Source of the DNA: Delphinus delphis
Taxonomy: Eukaryota; Chordata; Mammalia; Artiodactyla; Delphinidae
Reading direction: 5' to 3'
DNA length: 64,000 nt
NCBI RefSeq assembly: GCF_949987515.2
Contig: NW_027192659.1
Span: 930,001 to 994,000, forward strand
The notes beneath the pieces are model-generated. The model saw only the letters and a list, made by a program, of their open reading frames with translations, had not been told where the DNA came from and made no database searches. Positions 1 through 9,660 of the stretch are shown in pieces. Position 1 is the stretch's first letter, and the number at the start of each line of letters is the position of its first letter. The translations under genes were made by a program, and so were the position numbers.

Positions 1-1581
1 CCTGTCCTGCCTTTCTGGATTTTACACTTTTTTCAGATGGCCCTTTTGACTGGGGGGAAGTGAGACTTCATTGTAGTGCAGATTTCCTTTGCAAGCTTGC
101 TTGGTTGGCCAAAAAGGGCATAAGCGTTTTTTCCTGAATATATTCAGGAAAAAACGCATACGCCCTTTTTGGCCAAGTGCATCATTGTGGACGTTCTGCC
201 TCTTTTCCTATGCTTTCAATGCAATTCCAGTCTACCTCCTGAAATCGGTTTCCTGCAATTCTGCCCCGCTTTCAAGTCCTCTTGGCAGCCTTACTTCATT
301 ATATTTTTGGACGATAGCTGTCATTTATACCTCTGCATGTTTGTGAATTACAGTGCCCCTGAGCTCCTTTCTTCAACTCGCTTTCTTTTCAGCTGGCCGC
401 AACACCGCAGGATGGCTTCAGGCCCTAATCTGGTTCCGGCACGGCACGCTGAGCCTTTGGTTATTTCCTCTTCCTGGTTGGAAATGAGAGTTAAATTTGC
501 CCGTCCAGACACCTCCAGCTAGTCTCTCATTGGTTCTCCCTATTCCTGTTCATCTTCCGCAGAAATTGCAAACTGGGCCAAACTGGAGGTTAAAGGGACT
601 GACTATCCAAGTCGGGAGAGTGTTAGTAAAGCGTCTGGAATGTTGCACCCGAGTACCAGGGGAGGAAAACTGAGACATATTTGAACACGTCTCCCGATCA
701 CATGGTTGATCATACTCTGGGTTCCACATGCATGTTTTAGCTGAAGGAAGAATACCTAAAACCTGGGTAGTTGAAACCCGTGGAATGGGTACCATGCAAT
801 ATGACTTCAAAGGGTCTTCATTTGCTCACCGAACCTCTCCAATCCTATCACTGCTGCGTTTATGCCCCTGTACACATGCTTGATTCTCTTTCGGAGACAT
901 AGCAATCCATAGGTTTTAAGATACTTACAAGTCAGGTACATTCTTAGGCGTTTAATATGCGGTGTTGAGTCCATTTCGTTGAGCAAGGAGTAGCTCTTGT
1001 CTATTCCATATTTGGCTTAAGGAACTTTATCTGTGCTCATTTCAATCTCTGGTTTTATGCAGCACCCCAACTCACCTTTACCCTTAAGCAAGCATAAGTT
1101 GGTTTTCTAAATTTGAGAACCTGTTCTGTTCTGTAATTCAGTTCCTGTGTAGCCAAGTTTACATTCCGTGTATTACTGATATCTTATGATGTTTCTTTTT
1201 TCTGTGTGACTTATTTCAGTTAGAATCATCATACCTGAATCCACTCATTGTGCTGCTAAGGGCCTGATGACACAGATTTCATTGCTGAGTGATATTGCTT
1301 TGTAAGTAAATACCACAACTTCTTTATCCATTTTTCACTTTCTGCGATGTTGAACTTGTACTATAAACGAGGTTCTTGTCAACAGAGCCGTTCCAAACTT
1401 TGGGGTGGCTGTGTCTTTTTGATTTTAATTTCCCTAAGCTATAGGACCATAAGTGGAAGTGCCCTAGGTTCTTTTGCTTTGTTTTTTAGATGTTTCAGGA
1501 AACACCATACACTTCTCCCGAGTGGTTGTTGGCAATTTACATCCCGCCCATCAGCATAACAAGGCTCCCAGTTCTCCATGG
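1..1581 (+). repeat. Satellite unit 1
   Basis: 1581 bp. Palindrome at 105-176 with two left-arm mismatches (gggcataagcg). Family 1 at the diagnostic site near 1347 (gcgatgttg), but with actataaacg instead of actgtaaacg. It has tctgcatgtttgtg where nearly all other units have tctgcaggtttgtg, a variant shared with unit 2. Confidence 0.95.
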
Positions 1582-3161
1582 CCTGTCCTGCCTTTCTGGA
1601 TTTTACACTTTTTTCAGATGGCCCTTTTGACCGGGGGGAAGTGAGACTTCATTGTAGTGCAGATTTCCTTTGCAAGCTTGCTTGGTTGGCCAAAAAGTGC
1701 GTATGCGTTTTTTCCTGAATATATTCAGGAAAAAACGCATACGCCCTTTTTGGCCAAGTGCATCATTGTGGACGTTCTGCCTCTTTTCCTATGCTTTCAA
1801 TGCAATTCCAGTCTACCTCCTGAAATCGGTTTCCTGCAATTCTGCCCCGCTTTCAAGTCCTGTTGGCAGCCTTACTTCAGTCTATTTTTGGACGATAGCT
1901 GTCATTTATAACTCTGCATGTTTGTGAATTACAGTGCCCCTGAGCTCCTTTCTTCAACTCGCTTTCTTGTGAGCTGGCCGCAACACCGCAGGATGGCTTC
2001 AGGCCCTAATCTGGTTCCGGCACGGCACGCTGAGCCTTTGGTTATTTCCTCTTCCTGGTGGGAAATGAGAGTTAAATTTGCCCGTCCAGACACCTCCAGC
2101 TAGCCTCTCATTGGTTCTCGCTATTCCTGTTCATCTTCCGCAGAAATTGCAAACTGTGCCAAACAGGAGGTTAAAGGCGCTGACTCTCCAAGTGGGGAGA
2201 GTGTTAGTAAAGCGTCTGGAATGTTGCACCCGAGTACCAGGGGAGGAAAACTGAGACATATTTGAACACGTCTCCCGATCACATGGTTGATCATACTCTA
2301 GGTTCCACATGCATGATTTAGCTGAAGTAAGAGTACCTAAAACCAGGGTAGTTGAAACCCGTGTAATGGGTACCATGCAATATGACTTCAAAGGGTCTTC
2401 ATTTGCTCACCGAACCTCTCCAATCCTATCACTGCTGCGTTTATGCCCCTGTACACATGCTTGATTCTCCTTCGGAGACATAGCAATCCATAGGTTTTAA
2501 GATACTTACTAGTCAGGTACATTCTTAGGCGTTTAATATGCGGTGTTGAGTCCATTTCGTTGAGCAAGGAGTAGCTCTTGTCTATTCCATATTTGGCTTA
2601 AGGAACTTTATCTGTGCTCATTTCAATCTCTGGTTTTATGCAGCACCCCAACTCACCTTTACCCTTAAGCAAGCATAAGTTGGTTTTCTAAATGTGAGAC
2701 CCTGTTCTGTTCTGTAATTCAGTTCCTGTGTAGCCAAGTTTCCATTCCATGTATTACTGATATCTTATGATGTTTCTTTTTCTGTGTGACTTATTTCAGT
2801 TAGAATCATCATACCTGAATCCACTCATTGTGCTGCTAAGGGCCTGATGACATAGATTTCATTGCTGAGTGATATTGCTTTGTAAGTGAATACCACAACT
2901 TCTTTATCCATTTTTCACTTTCTGCAATGTTGAACTTGTACTGTAAACGAGGTTCTTGTAAACAGAGCCGTTCCAAACTTTGGGGTGGCTGTGTCTTTTT
3001 GATTTTAATTTCCCTAAGCTATAGGTCCATAAGTGGAAGTGCCCTAGGCTCTGTTGCTCTGTTTTTTAGATGTTTCAGGAAACACCATACACTTCTCCCA
3101 AGTGGTTGTTGGCAATTTACATCCCGCCCATCAGCATAACAAGCCTCCCAGTTCTCAATGG
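1582..3161 (+). repeat. Satellite unit 2
   Basis: 1580 bp. Palindrome at 1686-1757 with one left-arm mismatch (aagtgcg). Family 1, with gcaatgttg near 2925. It shares tctgcatgtttg with unit 1 and carries gtcctgttggcagc and gctgaagtaagagtacc as its own variants. Confidence 0.95.
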
Positions 3162-3401
3162 CCTGTTGCCTTTCTGGATTTTACACTTTTTTCAGATGGC
3201 CCTTTTGACCGGGGGGAAGTGAGACTTCATTGTAGTGCAGATTTCCTTTGCCAGCTTGCTTGGTTGGCCAAAAAGTGCGTATGCGTTTTTTCCTGAATAT
3301 ATTCAGGAAAAAACGCATACGTCCTTTTTGGCCAAGTGCATCATTGTGGACGTTCTGCCTCTTTTCCTATGCTTTCAATGCAATTCCAGTCTACCTCCTG
3401 A

Positions 3402-3575
3402 AATCGGTTTCCTGCAATTCTGCTCCGCTTTCAAGTCCTCTTGGCAGCCTTACTTCAGTATATTTTTGGACGATAGCTGTCATTTATAACTCTGCAGGTT
3501 TGTGAATTACAGTGCCCCTGAGCTCCTTTCTTCAACTCGCTTTCTTTTGAGCTGGCCGCAACACCGCAGGATGGC
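3402..3575. repeat. First copy of a 174 bp internal direct duplication
   Basis: Runs from aatcggtttcctgcaattct to cgcaggatggc. It is the normal satellite sequence at this place and is repeated 185 bp further on at 3587-3760. This is the only unit of the 41 that contains the duplication. Confidence 0.93.
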
Positions 3576-3586
3576 ATCATTGTGCC
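3576..3586. other. 11 bp junction filler between the two 174 bp copies
   Basis: The bases atcattgtgcc separate the two copies. Together with the two preceding bases, gcatcattgtg (3574-3584) repeats the sequence at 3338-3348, just right of this unit's palindrome, so the filler may be templated. Confidence 0.7.
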
Positions 3587-3760
3587 AATCGGTTTTCTGC
3601 AATTCTGCCCCGCTTTCAAGTTCTCTTGGCAGCCTTACTTCAGTCTATTTTTGGACGATAGCTGTCATTTATAACTCTGCTGGTTTGTGAATTGCAGTGC
3701 CCCTGAGCTCCTTTCTTCAACTCGCTTTCTTGTGCCCTGGCCGCAACACCGTAGGATGGC
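3587..3760. repeat. Second, more diverged copy of the 174 bp duplication
   Basis: Aligned to the first copy this one has several changes not seen in other units: ggttttctg, aagttctc, ctgctggtt, attgcagtg, tgtgccctgg and ccgtagg. Unusual bases continue to about 3800 (taatatggtgccgg, ggcatggtgag). So many private changes argue against a fresh tandem duplication. Confidence 0.9.
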
Positions 3761-5028
3761 TTCAGGCCCTAATATGGTGCCGGCACGGCATGGTGAGCCT
3801 TTGGTTAATTCCTCTTCCTGGTGGGAAATGAGAGTTAAATTTGCCCGTCCAGACACCTCCAGCTAGTCTCTCATTGGTTCTCGCTATTCCTGTTCATCTT
3901 CCGCAGAAATTGCACACTGGGCCAAACAGGAGGTTAAAGGCGCTGACTTTCCAAGTGGGGAGAGTGTTAGTAAAGCGTCTGGAATGTTGCACCCGAGTAC
4001 CAGGGTACGGAAACTGAGACATATTTGAACACGTCTCCCGATCACATGGTTGATCATACTCTAGGTTCCACATGCATGTTTTAGCTGAAGGAAGAATACC
4101 TTAAACCTGGGTAGTTGAAACCCGTGGAATGGGTACCATGCAATATGACTTCAAAGGGTCTTCATTTGCTCACAGAACCTCTCCAATCCTATCACTGCTG
4201 CGTTTATGCCCCTGTACACATGCTTGATTCTCTTTCGGAGACATAGCAATCCATAGGTTTTAAGATACTTACTAGTCAGGTACATTCTTAGGCGTTTAAT
4301 ATGCGGTGTTGAGTCCATTTCATTGAGCAAGGAGTAGCTCTTGTCTATTCCATATTTGGCTTAAGGAACTTTATCTGTGCTCATTTCAATCTCTGGTTTT
4401 ATGCAGCACCCCAACTCACCTTTACCCTTAAGCAAGCATAAGTTGGTTTTCTAAATTTGAGACCCTGTTCTGTTCTGTAATTCAGTTCCTGTGTAGCCAA
4501 GTTTACATTCCGTGTATTACTGATATCTTATGATGTTTCTTTTTCTGTGTGACTTATTTCAGTTAGAATCATCATACCTGAATCCACTCATTGTGCTGCT
4601 AAGGGCCTGATGACACAGATTTCATTGCTGAGTGATATTGCTTTGTAAGTAAATACCACAACTTCTTTATCCATTTTTCACTTTCTGCGATGTTGAACTT
4701 GTACTGTAAACGAGGTTCTTCTAAACAGAGCTGTTCCAAACTTTGGGGTGGCTGTGTCTTTTTGATTTTAATTTCCCTAAGCTATAGGACCATAAGTGGA
4801 AGTGCCCTAGGCTCTGGTGCTTTGTTTTTTAGATGTTTCAGGAAACACCATACACTTCTCCCGAGTGGTTGTTTGCAATTTACATCCCGCCCATCAGCAT
4901 AACAAGGCTCCCAGTTTTCCATGGCCTGTCCTGCCTTTCTGGATTTTACACTTTTTTCAGATGGCCCTTTTGACCGGGGGGAAGTGAGACTTCATTGTAG
5001 TGCAGATTTCCTTTGCAAGCTTGCTTGG

Positions 5029-5100
5029 TTGGCCAAAAAGGGCGTATGCGTTTTTTCCTGAATATATTCAGGAAAAAACGCATACGCCCTTTTTGGCCAA
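5029..5100. mobile_element. 72 bp perfect palindrome, mariner-like MITE relic (type copy)
   Basis: The arms are 36 bp each with no spacer. The sequence starts ttggccaaaaagggcgtatg, is centred on gaatatattc at 5064/5065, and ends in ctttttggccaa. The outer ttggccaaaaag followed by a T-rich block ending in cc resembles, from memory, the terminal inverted repeats of mariner-derived MITEs common in cow, sheep and whale genomes. Here the two ends are fused with no internal sequence. I see no TA target duplication at the edges. The same element lies in all 41 units; 21 copies are perfect palindromes and the rest carry one to three mismatches or a short deletion. The palindrome is certain; the mariner origin is inference. 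Confidence 0.75.
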
Positions 5101-5769
5101 GTGCATCATTGTGGACGTTCTGCCTCTTTTCCTATGCTTTCAATGCAATTCCAGTCTACCTCCTGAAATCGGTTTCCTGCAATTCTGCCCCCCTTTCAAG
5201 TCCTCTTGGCAGCCTTACTTCAGTCTATTTTTGGACGATAGCTGTCATTTATAACTCTGCAGGTTTGTGAATTACAGTGCCCCTGAGCTCCTTTCTTCAA
5301 CTCGCTTTCTTGTGACCTGGCCGCAACACCGCAGGATGGCTTCAGGCCCTAATCTGGTTCCGGCACGGCACGCTGAGCCTTTGGTTATTTCCTCTTCCTG
5401 GTGGGAAATGAGAGTTAAATTTGCCCGTCCAGACACCTCCAGCTAGTCTCTCATTGGTTCTCGCTATTCCTGTTCATCTTCCAAGAAATTGCAAACTGGG
5501 CCAAACAGGAGGTTAAAGGGACTGACTCTCCAAGTGGGTAGAGTGTTTGTAAAGCGTCTGGAATGTTGCACCCGAGTACCAGGGTACGAAAACTGAGACA
5601 TATTTGAACACGTCTCCCGATCACATGGTTGATCATACTCTAGGTTCCACATGCATGTTTTAGCTGAAGGAAGAATACCTTAAACCTGGAGAGTTGAGAC
5701 CCGTGTAATGGGTACCATGCAATATGACTTCAAAGGGTCTTCATATGCTCACCGAACCTCTCCAATCCT
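5101..5769. other. Unassigned ~670 bp block of the satellite unit (type copy)
   Basis: Between the palindrome and the L1-like part each unit holds about 670 bp that I do not recognise. It contains ctcattggttctcgctattc (an inverted CCAAT motif), a GC-richer patch around the ccggcacggcac site, and no long open frame. Its first bases, gtgcatcattgtgg, could be a continuation of L1 past the palindrome, but I cannot align it convincingly. A retroviral LTR fragment is possible; I see neither a TG...CA frame nor a polyadenylation signal that would support it. The same block lies in every unit, about 175-845 bp after the phase start. Confidence 0.5.
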
Positions 5770-6607
5770 AACACTGCTGCGTTTATGCCCCTGTACACAT
5801 GCTTGATTCTCTTTCGGAGACATAGCAATCCATAGGTTTTAAGATACTTACTAGTCAGGTACATTCTTAGGCGTTTAATATGGGGAGTTGAGTCCATTTC
5901 GTTGAGCAAGGAGTAGCTCTTGTCTATTCCATATTTGGCTTAAGGAACTTTATCTGTGCTCATTTCAATCTCTGGTTTTATGCAGCACCCCAACTCACCT
6001 TTCCCCTTAAGCAAGCATAAGTTGATTTTCTAAATTTGAGACCCTGTTCTGTTCTGTAATTCAGTTCCTGTGTAGCCAACTTTACATTCCGTGTATTACT
6101 GATATGTTATGATGTTTCTTTTTCTGTGTGACTTATTTCAGTTAGAATCATCATACCTGAATCCACTCATTATGCTGCTACGGGCCTGATGACACAGATT
6201 TCATTGCTGAGTGATATTGCTTTGTAAGTAAATACCACAACTTCTTTATCCATTTTTCACTTTCTGCGATGTTGAACTTGTACTGTAAACGAGGTTCTTG
6301 TAAACAGAGCCGTTCTAAACTTTGGGGTGGCTGTGTCTTTTTCATTTTAATTTCCCTAAGCTATAGGACCATAAGTGGAAGTGCCCTAGGTTCTGTTGCT
6401 TTGTTTTTTAGATGTTTCAGGAAACACCATACACTTCTCCCAAGTGGTTCTTGGCAATTTACATCCCGCCCATCAGCATAACAAGGCTCCCAGTTCTCCA
6501 TGGCCTGTCCTGCCTTTCTGGATTTTACACTTTTTTCAGATGACCCTTTTGACTGGGTGGAAGTGAGACTTCATTGTAGTGCAGATTTCCTTTGCAAACT
6601 TGCTTGG
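5770..6607 (-). mobile_element. LINE-1 3' end, antisense, diverged (type copy in units 4-5)
   Basis: Read on the minus strand, this stretch follows the artiodactyl-type L1 3' end as I remember it. From 6607 down to about 6083 it tracks the end of ORF2, including the equivalents of gtgaaataagtcaga and of the ctttatccat block. From about 6082 down to 5770 it tracks the 3'UTR, with aaaaccaacttatgcttg, aaggggaaaggtgag and a tgtacag block in order. Plus-strand landmarks are ctgtgtgacttatttcagtt near 6125, ttctttatccatttttcact near 6242 and ggcaatttacatcccgccca near 6453. No poly(A) tail or target duplication is visible. Equivalent segments occur in every unit, from about 845 bp after the phase start to the palindrome of the next unit. 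Boundaries are approximate. Confidence 0.8.
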
Positions 6608-8081
6608 TTGGCCAAAAAGGGCGTATGCGTTTTTTCCTGAATATATTCAGGAAGAAATGCATACGCACTTTTTGGCCAAGTGCATCATTGTGGACGTTCT
6701 GCCTCTTTTCCTATGCTTTCAATGCAATTCCAGTCTACCTCCTGAAATCGGTTTCCTGCAATTCTGCCCCGCTTTCAAGTCCTCTTGGCAGCCTTACTTC
6801 AGTGTATTTTTGGACGATAGCTGTCATTTATAACTCTGCAGGTTTGTGAATTACAGTGCCCCTGAGCTCCTTTCTTCAACTCGCTTTCTTGTGACCTGGC
6901 CGCAACACCGCAGGATGGCTTCAGGCCCTAATCTGGTTCCGGCCTGGCATGCTGAGCCTTTGGTTAATTCCTCTTCCTGGTGGGAAATGAGAGTTAAATT
7001 TGCCCGTCCAGACACCTCCAGCTAGCCTCTCATTGGTTCTCGCTATTCCTGTTCATCTTCCGCAGAAATTGCAAACTGGGCCAAACAGGAGGTTAAAGGG
7101 ACTGACTCTCCAAGTCGGGAGAGTGTTAGTAAAGCGTCTGGAATGTTTCACCCGAGTACCAGGGGAGGAAAACTGAGACATATTTGAACACGTCTCCCGT
7201 TCACATGGTTGATCATACTTGGGTTCCACATGCATGTTTTAGCTGAAGGAAGAATACCTTAAACCTGGAGAGTTAGACCCGTGTAAAGGGTACCGTGCAA
7301 TATGACTTCAAAGGGTCTTCATTTGCTCACCGAACCTCTCCAATCCTATCACTGCTGCGTTTATGCCCCTGTACACATGCTTGATTCTCTTTCGGAGACA
7401 TAGCAATCCATAGGTTTTAAGATACTTACTAGTCAGGTACATTCTTTGGCGTTTAATATGCGGTGTTGAGTCCATTTCGTTGAGCAAGGAGTAGCTCTTG
7501 TCTATTCCATATTTGGCTTAAGGAACTTTATCTGTGCTCATTTCAATCTCTGGTTTTATGCAGCACCCCAACTCCCCTTTCCCCTTAAGCAAGCATAAGT
7601 TGGTTTTCTAAATTTGAGACGCTGTTCTGTTTTGGAATGCAGTTCCTGTGTAGCCAAGTTTACATTCCGTGTATTAGTGATATCTTATGATGTTTCTTTT
7701 TCTGTGTGACTTATTTCAGTTAGAATCATCATACCTGAATCCACTCATTATGCTGCTACGGGCCTGATGACATAGATTTCATTGCTGAGTGATACTGCAT
7801 TGTACGTAAGTACCACAAGTTCTTTATCCATTTTTCACTTTCTGTGATATTGAACTTGTACGGTAAATGACGTTCTTGTAAACGGAGGCGTCCCAAACTT
7901 TGGGGTGGCTGTGTCTTTTTGATTTTAATTTCCCTAAGCTATAGGACCATAAGTGGAAGAGCCCTAGGCTCTGTTGCTTTGTTTTTTAGATGTTTCAGGA
8001 AACACCATACACTTCTCCTGAGTGTCTGTTGGCAATTTACATCCCGCCCATCAGCATAACAAGGCTCCCAGTTCTCCATGG
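6504..8081 (+). repeat. Satellite unit 5
   Basis: 1578 bp. Palindrome 6608-6679 has three right-arm mismatches (gaagaaatg, cgcactt). Family 2 near 7846 (gtgatattg, acggtaaatgacg). It shares aatgtttcacccg and catacttgggttcc with unit 8, 4736 bp away. Confidence 0.95.
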
Positions 8082-9660
8082 CCTGTCCTGCCTTTCTGGA
8101 TTTTACACTTTTTTCAGATGGCCCTTTTGACCGGGGAGAAGTGAGACTTCATTGTAGTGCAGATTTCCTTTGCAAGTTTGCTTCGTTGGCCAAAAAGGGC
8201 GTATGCGTTTTTTCCTGAATATATTCAGGAAAAAACGCATACGCCCTTTTTGGCCAAGTGCATCATTGTGGACGTTCTGCCTCTTTTCCTATGCTTTCAA
8301 TGCAATTCCAGTCTACCTCCTGAAATCGGTTTCCTGCAATTCTGCCCCACTTTCAAGTCCTCTTGGCAGCCTTACTTCAGTCTATTTTTGGACGATAGCT
8401 GTCATTTATAACTCTGCAGGTTTGTGCATTACAGCGCCCCTGAGCTCCTTTCTTCAACTCGCTTTCTTGTGACCTGGCCGCAACACCGCAGGATGTCTTC
8501 AGGCCCTAATCTGGTTCTGGCACGGCACGCTGAGCCTTTGGTTAATTCCTCTTCCTGGTGGGAAATGAGAGTTAAATTTGCCCATCCAGACACCTCCAGC
8601 TAGCCTCTCATTGGTTCTCGCTATTCCTGTTCATCTTCCACAGAAATTGCAAACTGGGTCAAACAGGAGGTTAAAGGGACTGACTCTCCAAGTGGGGAGA
8701 GTGTTAGTAAAGCGTCTGGAATGTTGCACCCGAGTACCAGGGTACGAAAACTGAGACATATTTGAACACGTCTCCCGATCACATGGTTGATCATACTCTA
8801 GGTTCCACATGCATGTTTTAGCTGAAGGAAGAATACCTTAAACCTGGGTAGTTGAAACCCGTGGAATGGGTACCATGCAATATGACTTCAAAGGGTCTTC
8901 ATTTGCTCACGAAGCTCTCCAATCCTATCACTGCTGCATTTATGCCCCTGTACACATGCTTGTTTCTCTTTCGGAGACATAGCAATCCATAGGTTTTAAG
9001 ATACTTACTAGTCAGGTACATTCTTAGGCGTTTAATATGCGGTGTTGAGTCCATTTCGTTGAGCAAGGAGTAGCTCTTGTCTATTCCATATTTGGCTTAA
9101 GGAACTTTATCTGTGCTCATTTCAATCTCTGGTTTTATGCAGCACCCCAACTCACCTTTCCCCTTAAGCAAGCATAAGTTAGTTTTCTAAATTTGAGACC
9201 CTGTTCTGTTCTGTAATTCAGTTCCTGTGTAGCCAAGTTTACATTCCGTATATTATTGATATCTTATGATGTTTCTTTTTCTGTGTGACTTATTTCAGTT
9301 AGAATCATCATACCTGAATCCACTCATTGTGCTGCTAAGGGCCTGATGACACAGATTTCATTGCTGAGTGATATTGCTTTGTAAGTAAATACCACATCTT
9401 CTTTATCCATTTTTCACTTTCTGCGATGTTGAACTTGTACTGTAAACGAGGTTCTTGTAAACAGAGCCGTTCCAAACTCTGGGGTGGCTGTGTCTTTTTG
9501 ATTTTAATTTCCCTAAGCTATAGGACCATAAGTGGAAGTGCCCTAGGTTCTGTTGCTTTGTTTTTTAGCTGTTTCAGGAAACACCATACACTTCTCCCAA
9601 GTGGTTCTTGGCAATTTACATCCCGCCCATCAGCATAACAAGGCTCCCAGTTCTCTATGG
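8082..9660 (+). repeat. Satellite unit 6
   Basis: 1579 bp. Palindrome 8186-8257 is perfect; the flank reads gcttcgttggcc. Family 1 near 9424. Private changes: ttgtgcattacagcg, atttatgcccc and gtatattattgat. Confidence 0.95.

Larger units (their letters stand above)
3162..4924 (+). repeat. Satellite unit 3, long form
   Basis: 1763 bp, the only long unit. A 174 bp internal duplication plus 11 bp filler (3402-3760) accounts for the extra 185 bp. The phase start is shortened to cctgttgcc. Palindrome at 3264-3335 has two mismatches (agtgcg left, acgtcc right). Family 1, with gttcttctaaacagagctg near 4715. Confidence 0.95.
4925..6503 (+). repeat. Satellite unit 4
   Basis: 1579 bp, used as type copy for the internal anatomy. 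Palindrome 5029-5100 is perfect. Family 1 at 6269. Private variants include gccccccttt, tcatcttccaagaaattg (two bases missing) and gatatgttatg. Confidence 0.95.

Noticed and set aside
550..810. Recurring minus-strand frames of 60-86 codons in the unassigned block
   Set aside because: No domain or signal is visible, and many copies have shifted frames or stops. They also overlap each other in two frames in the same unit.
4690..4902. A recurring 70-71 codon plus-strand frame in the L1-like part
   Set aside because: It is the antisense of L1 ORF2 sequence, with no similarity to a known protein. Its conservation follows from recent copy amplification.
5029..5100. Rho-independent terminator or bacterial attachment site reading of the palindrome
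   Set aside because: The sequence is a eukaryotic satellite with L1 content; the palindrome has no spacer loop typical of terminators and repeats once per unit.
5000..5270. Two overlapping open frames of 84 and 85 codons recurring in nearly every unit across the palindrome
   Set aside because: They start on GTG and TTG, which are not normal starts for a mammalian gene. They overlap in different frames, and they persist only because the units are nearly identical. A C-to-T change (cctgtaattctg) puts a stop in the 84-codon frame in units 26, 27, 30, 31, 34, 37, 40 and 41, and indels break it in others.
5450..5475. Inverted CCAAT motif as a promoter
   Set aside because: No TATA-like or initiator context is visible nearby, and a single short motif in satellite DNA is not evidence of a promoter.
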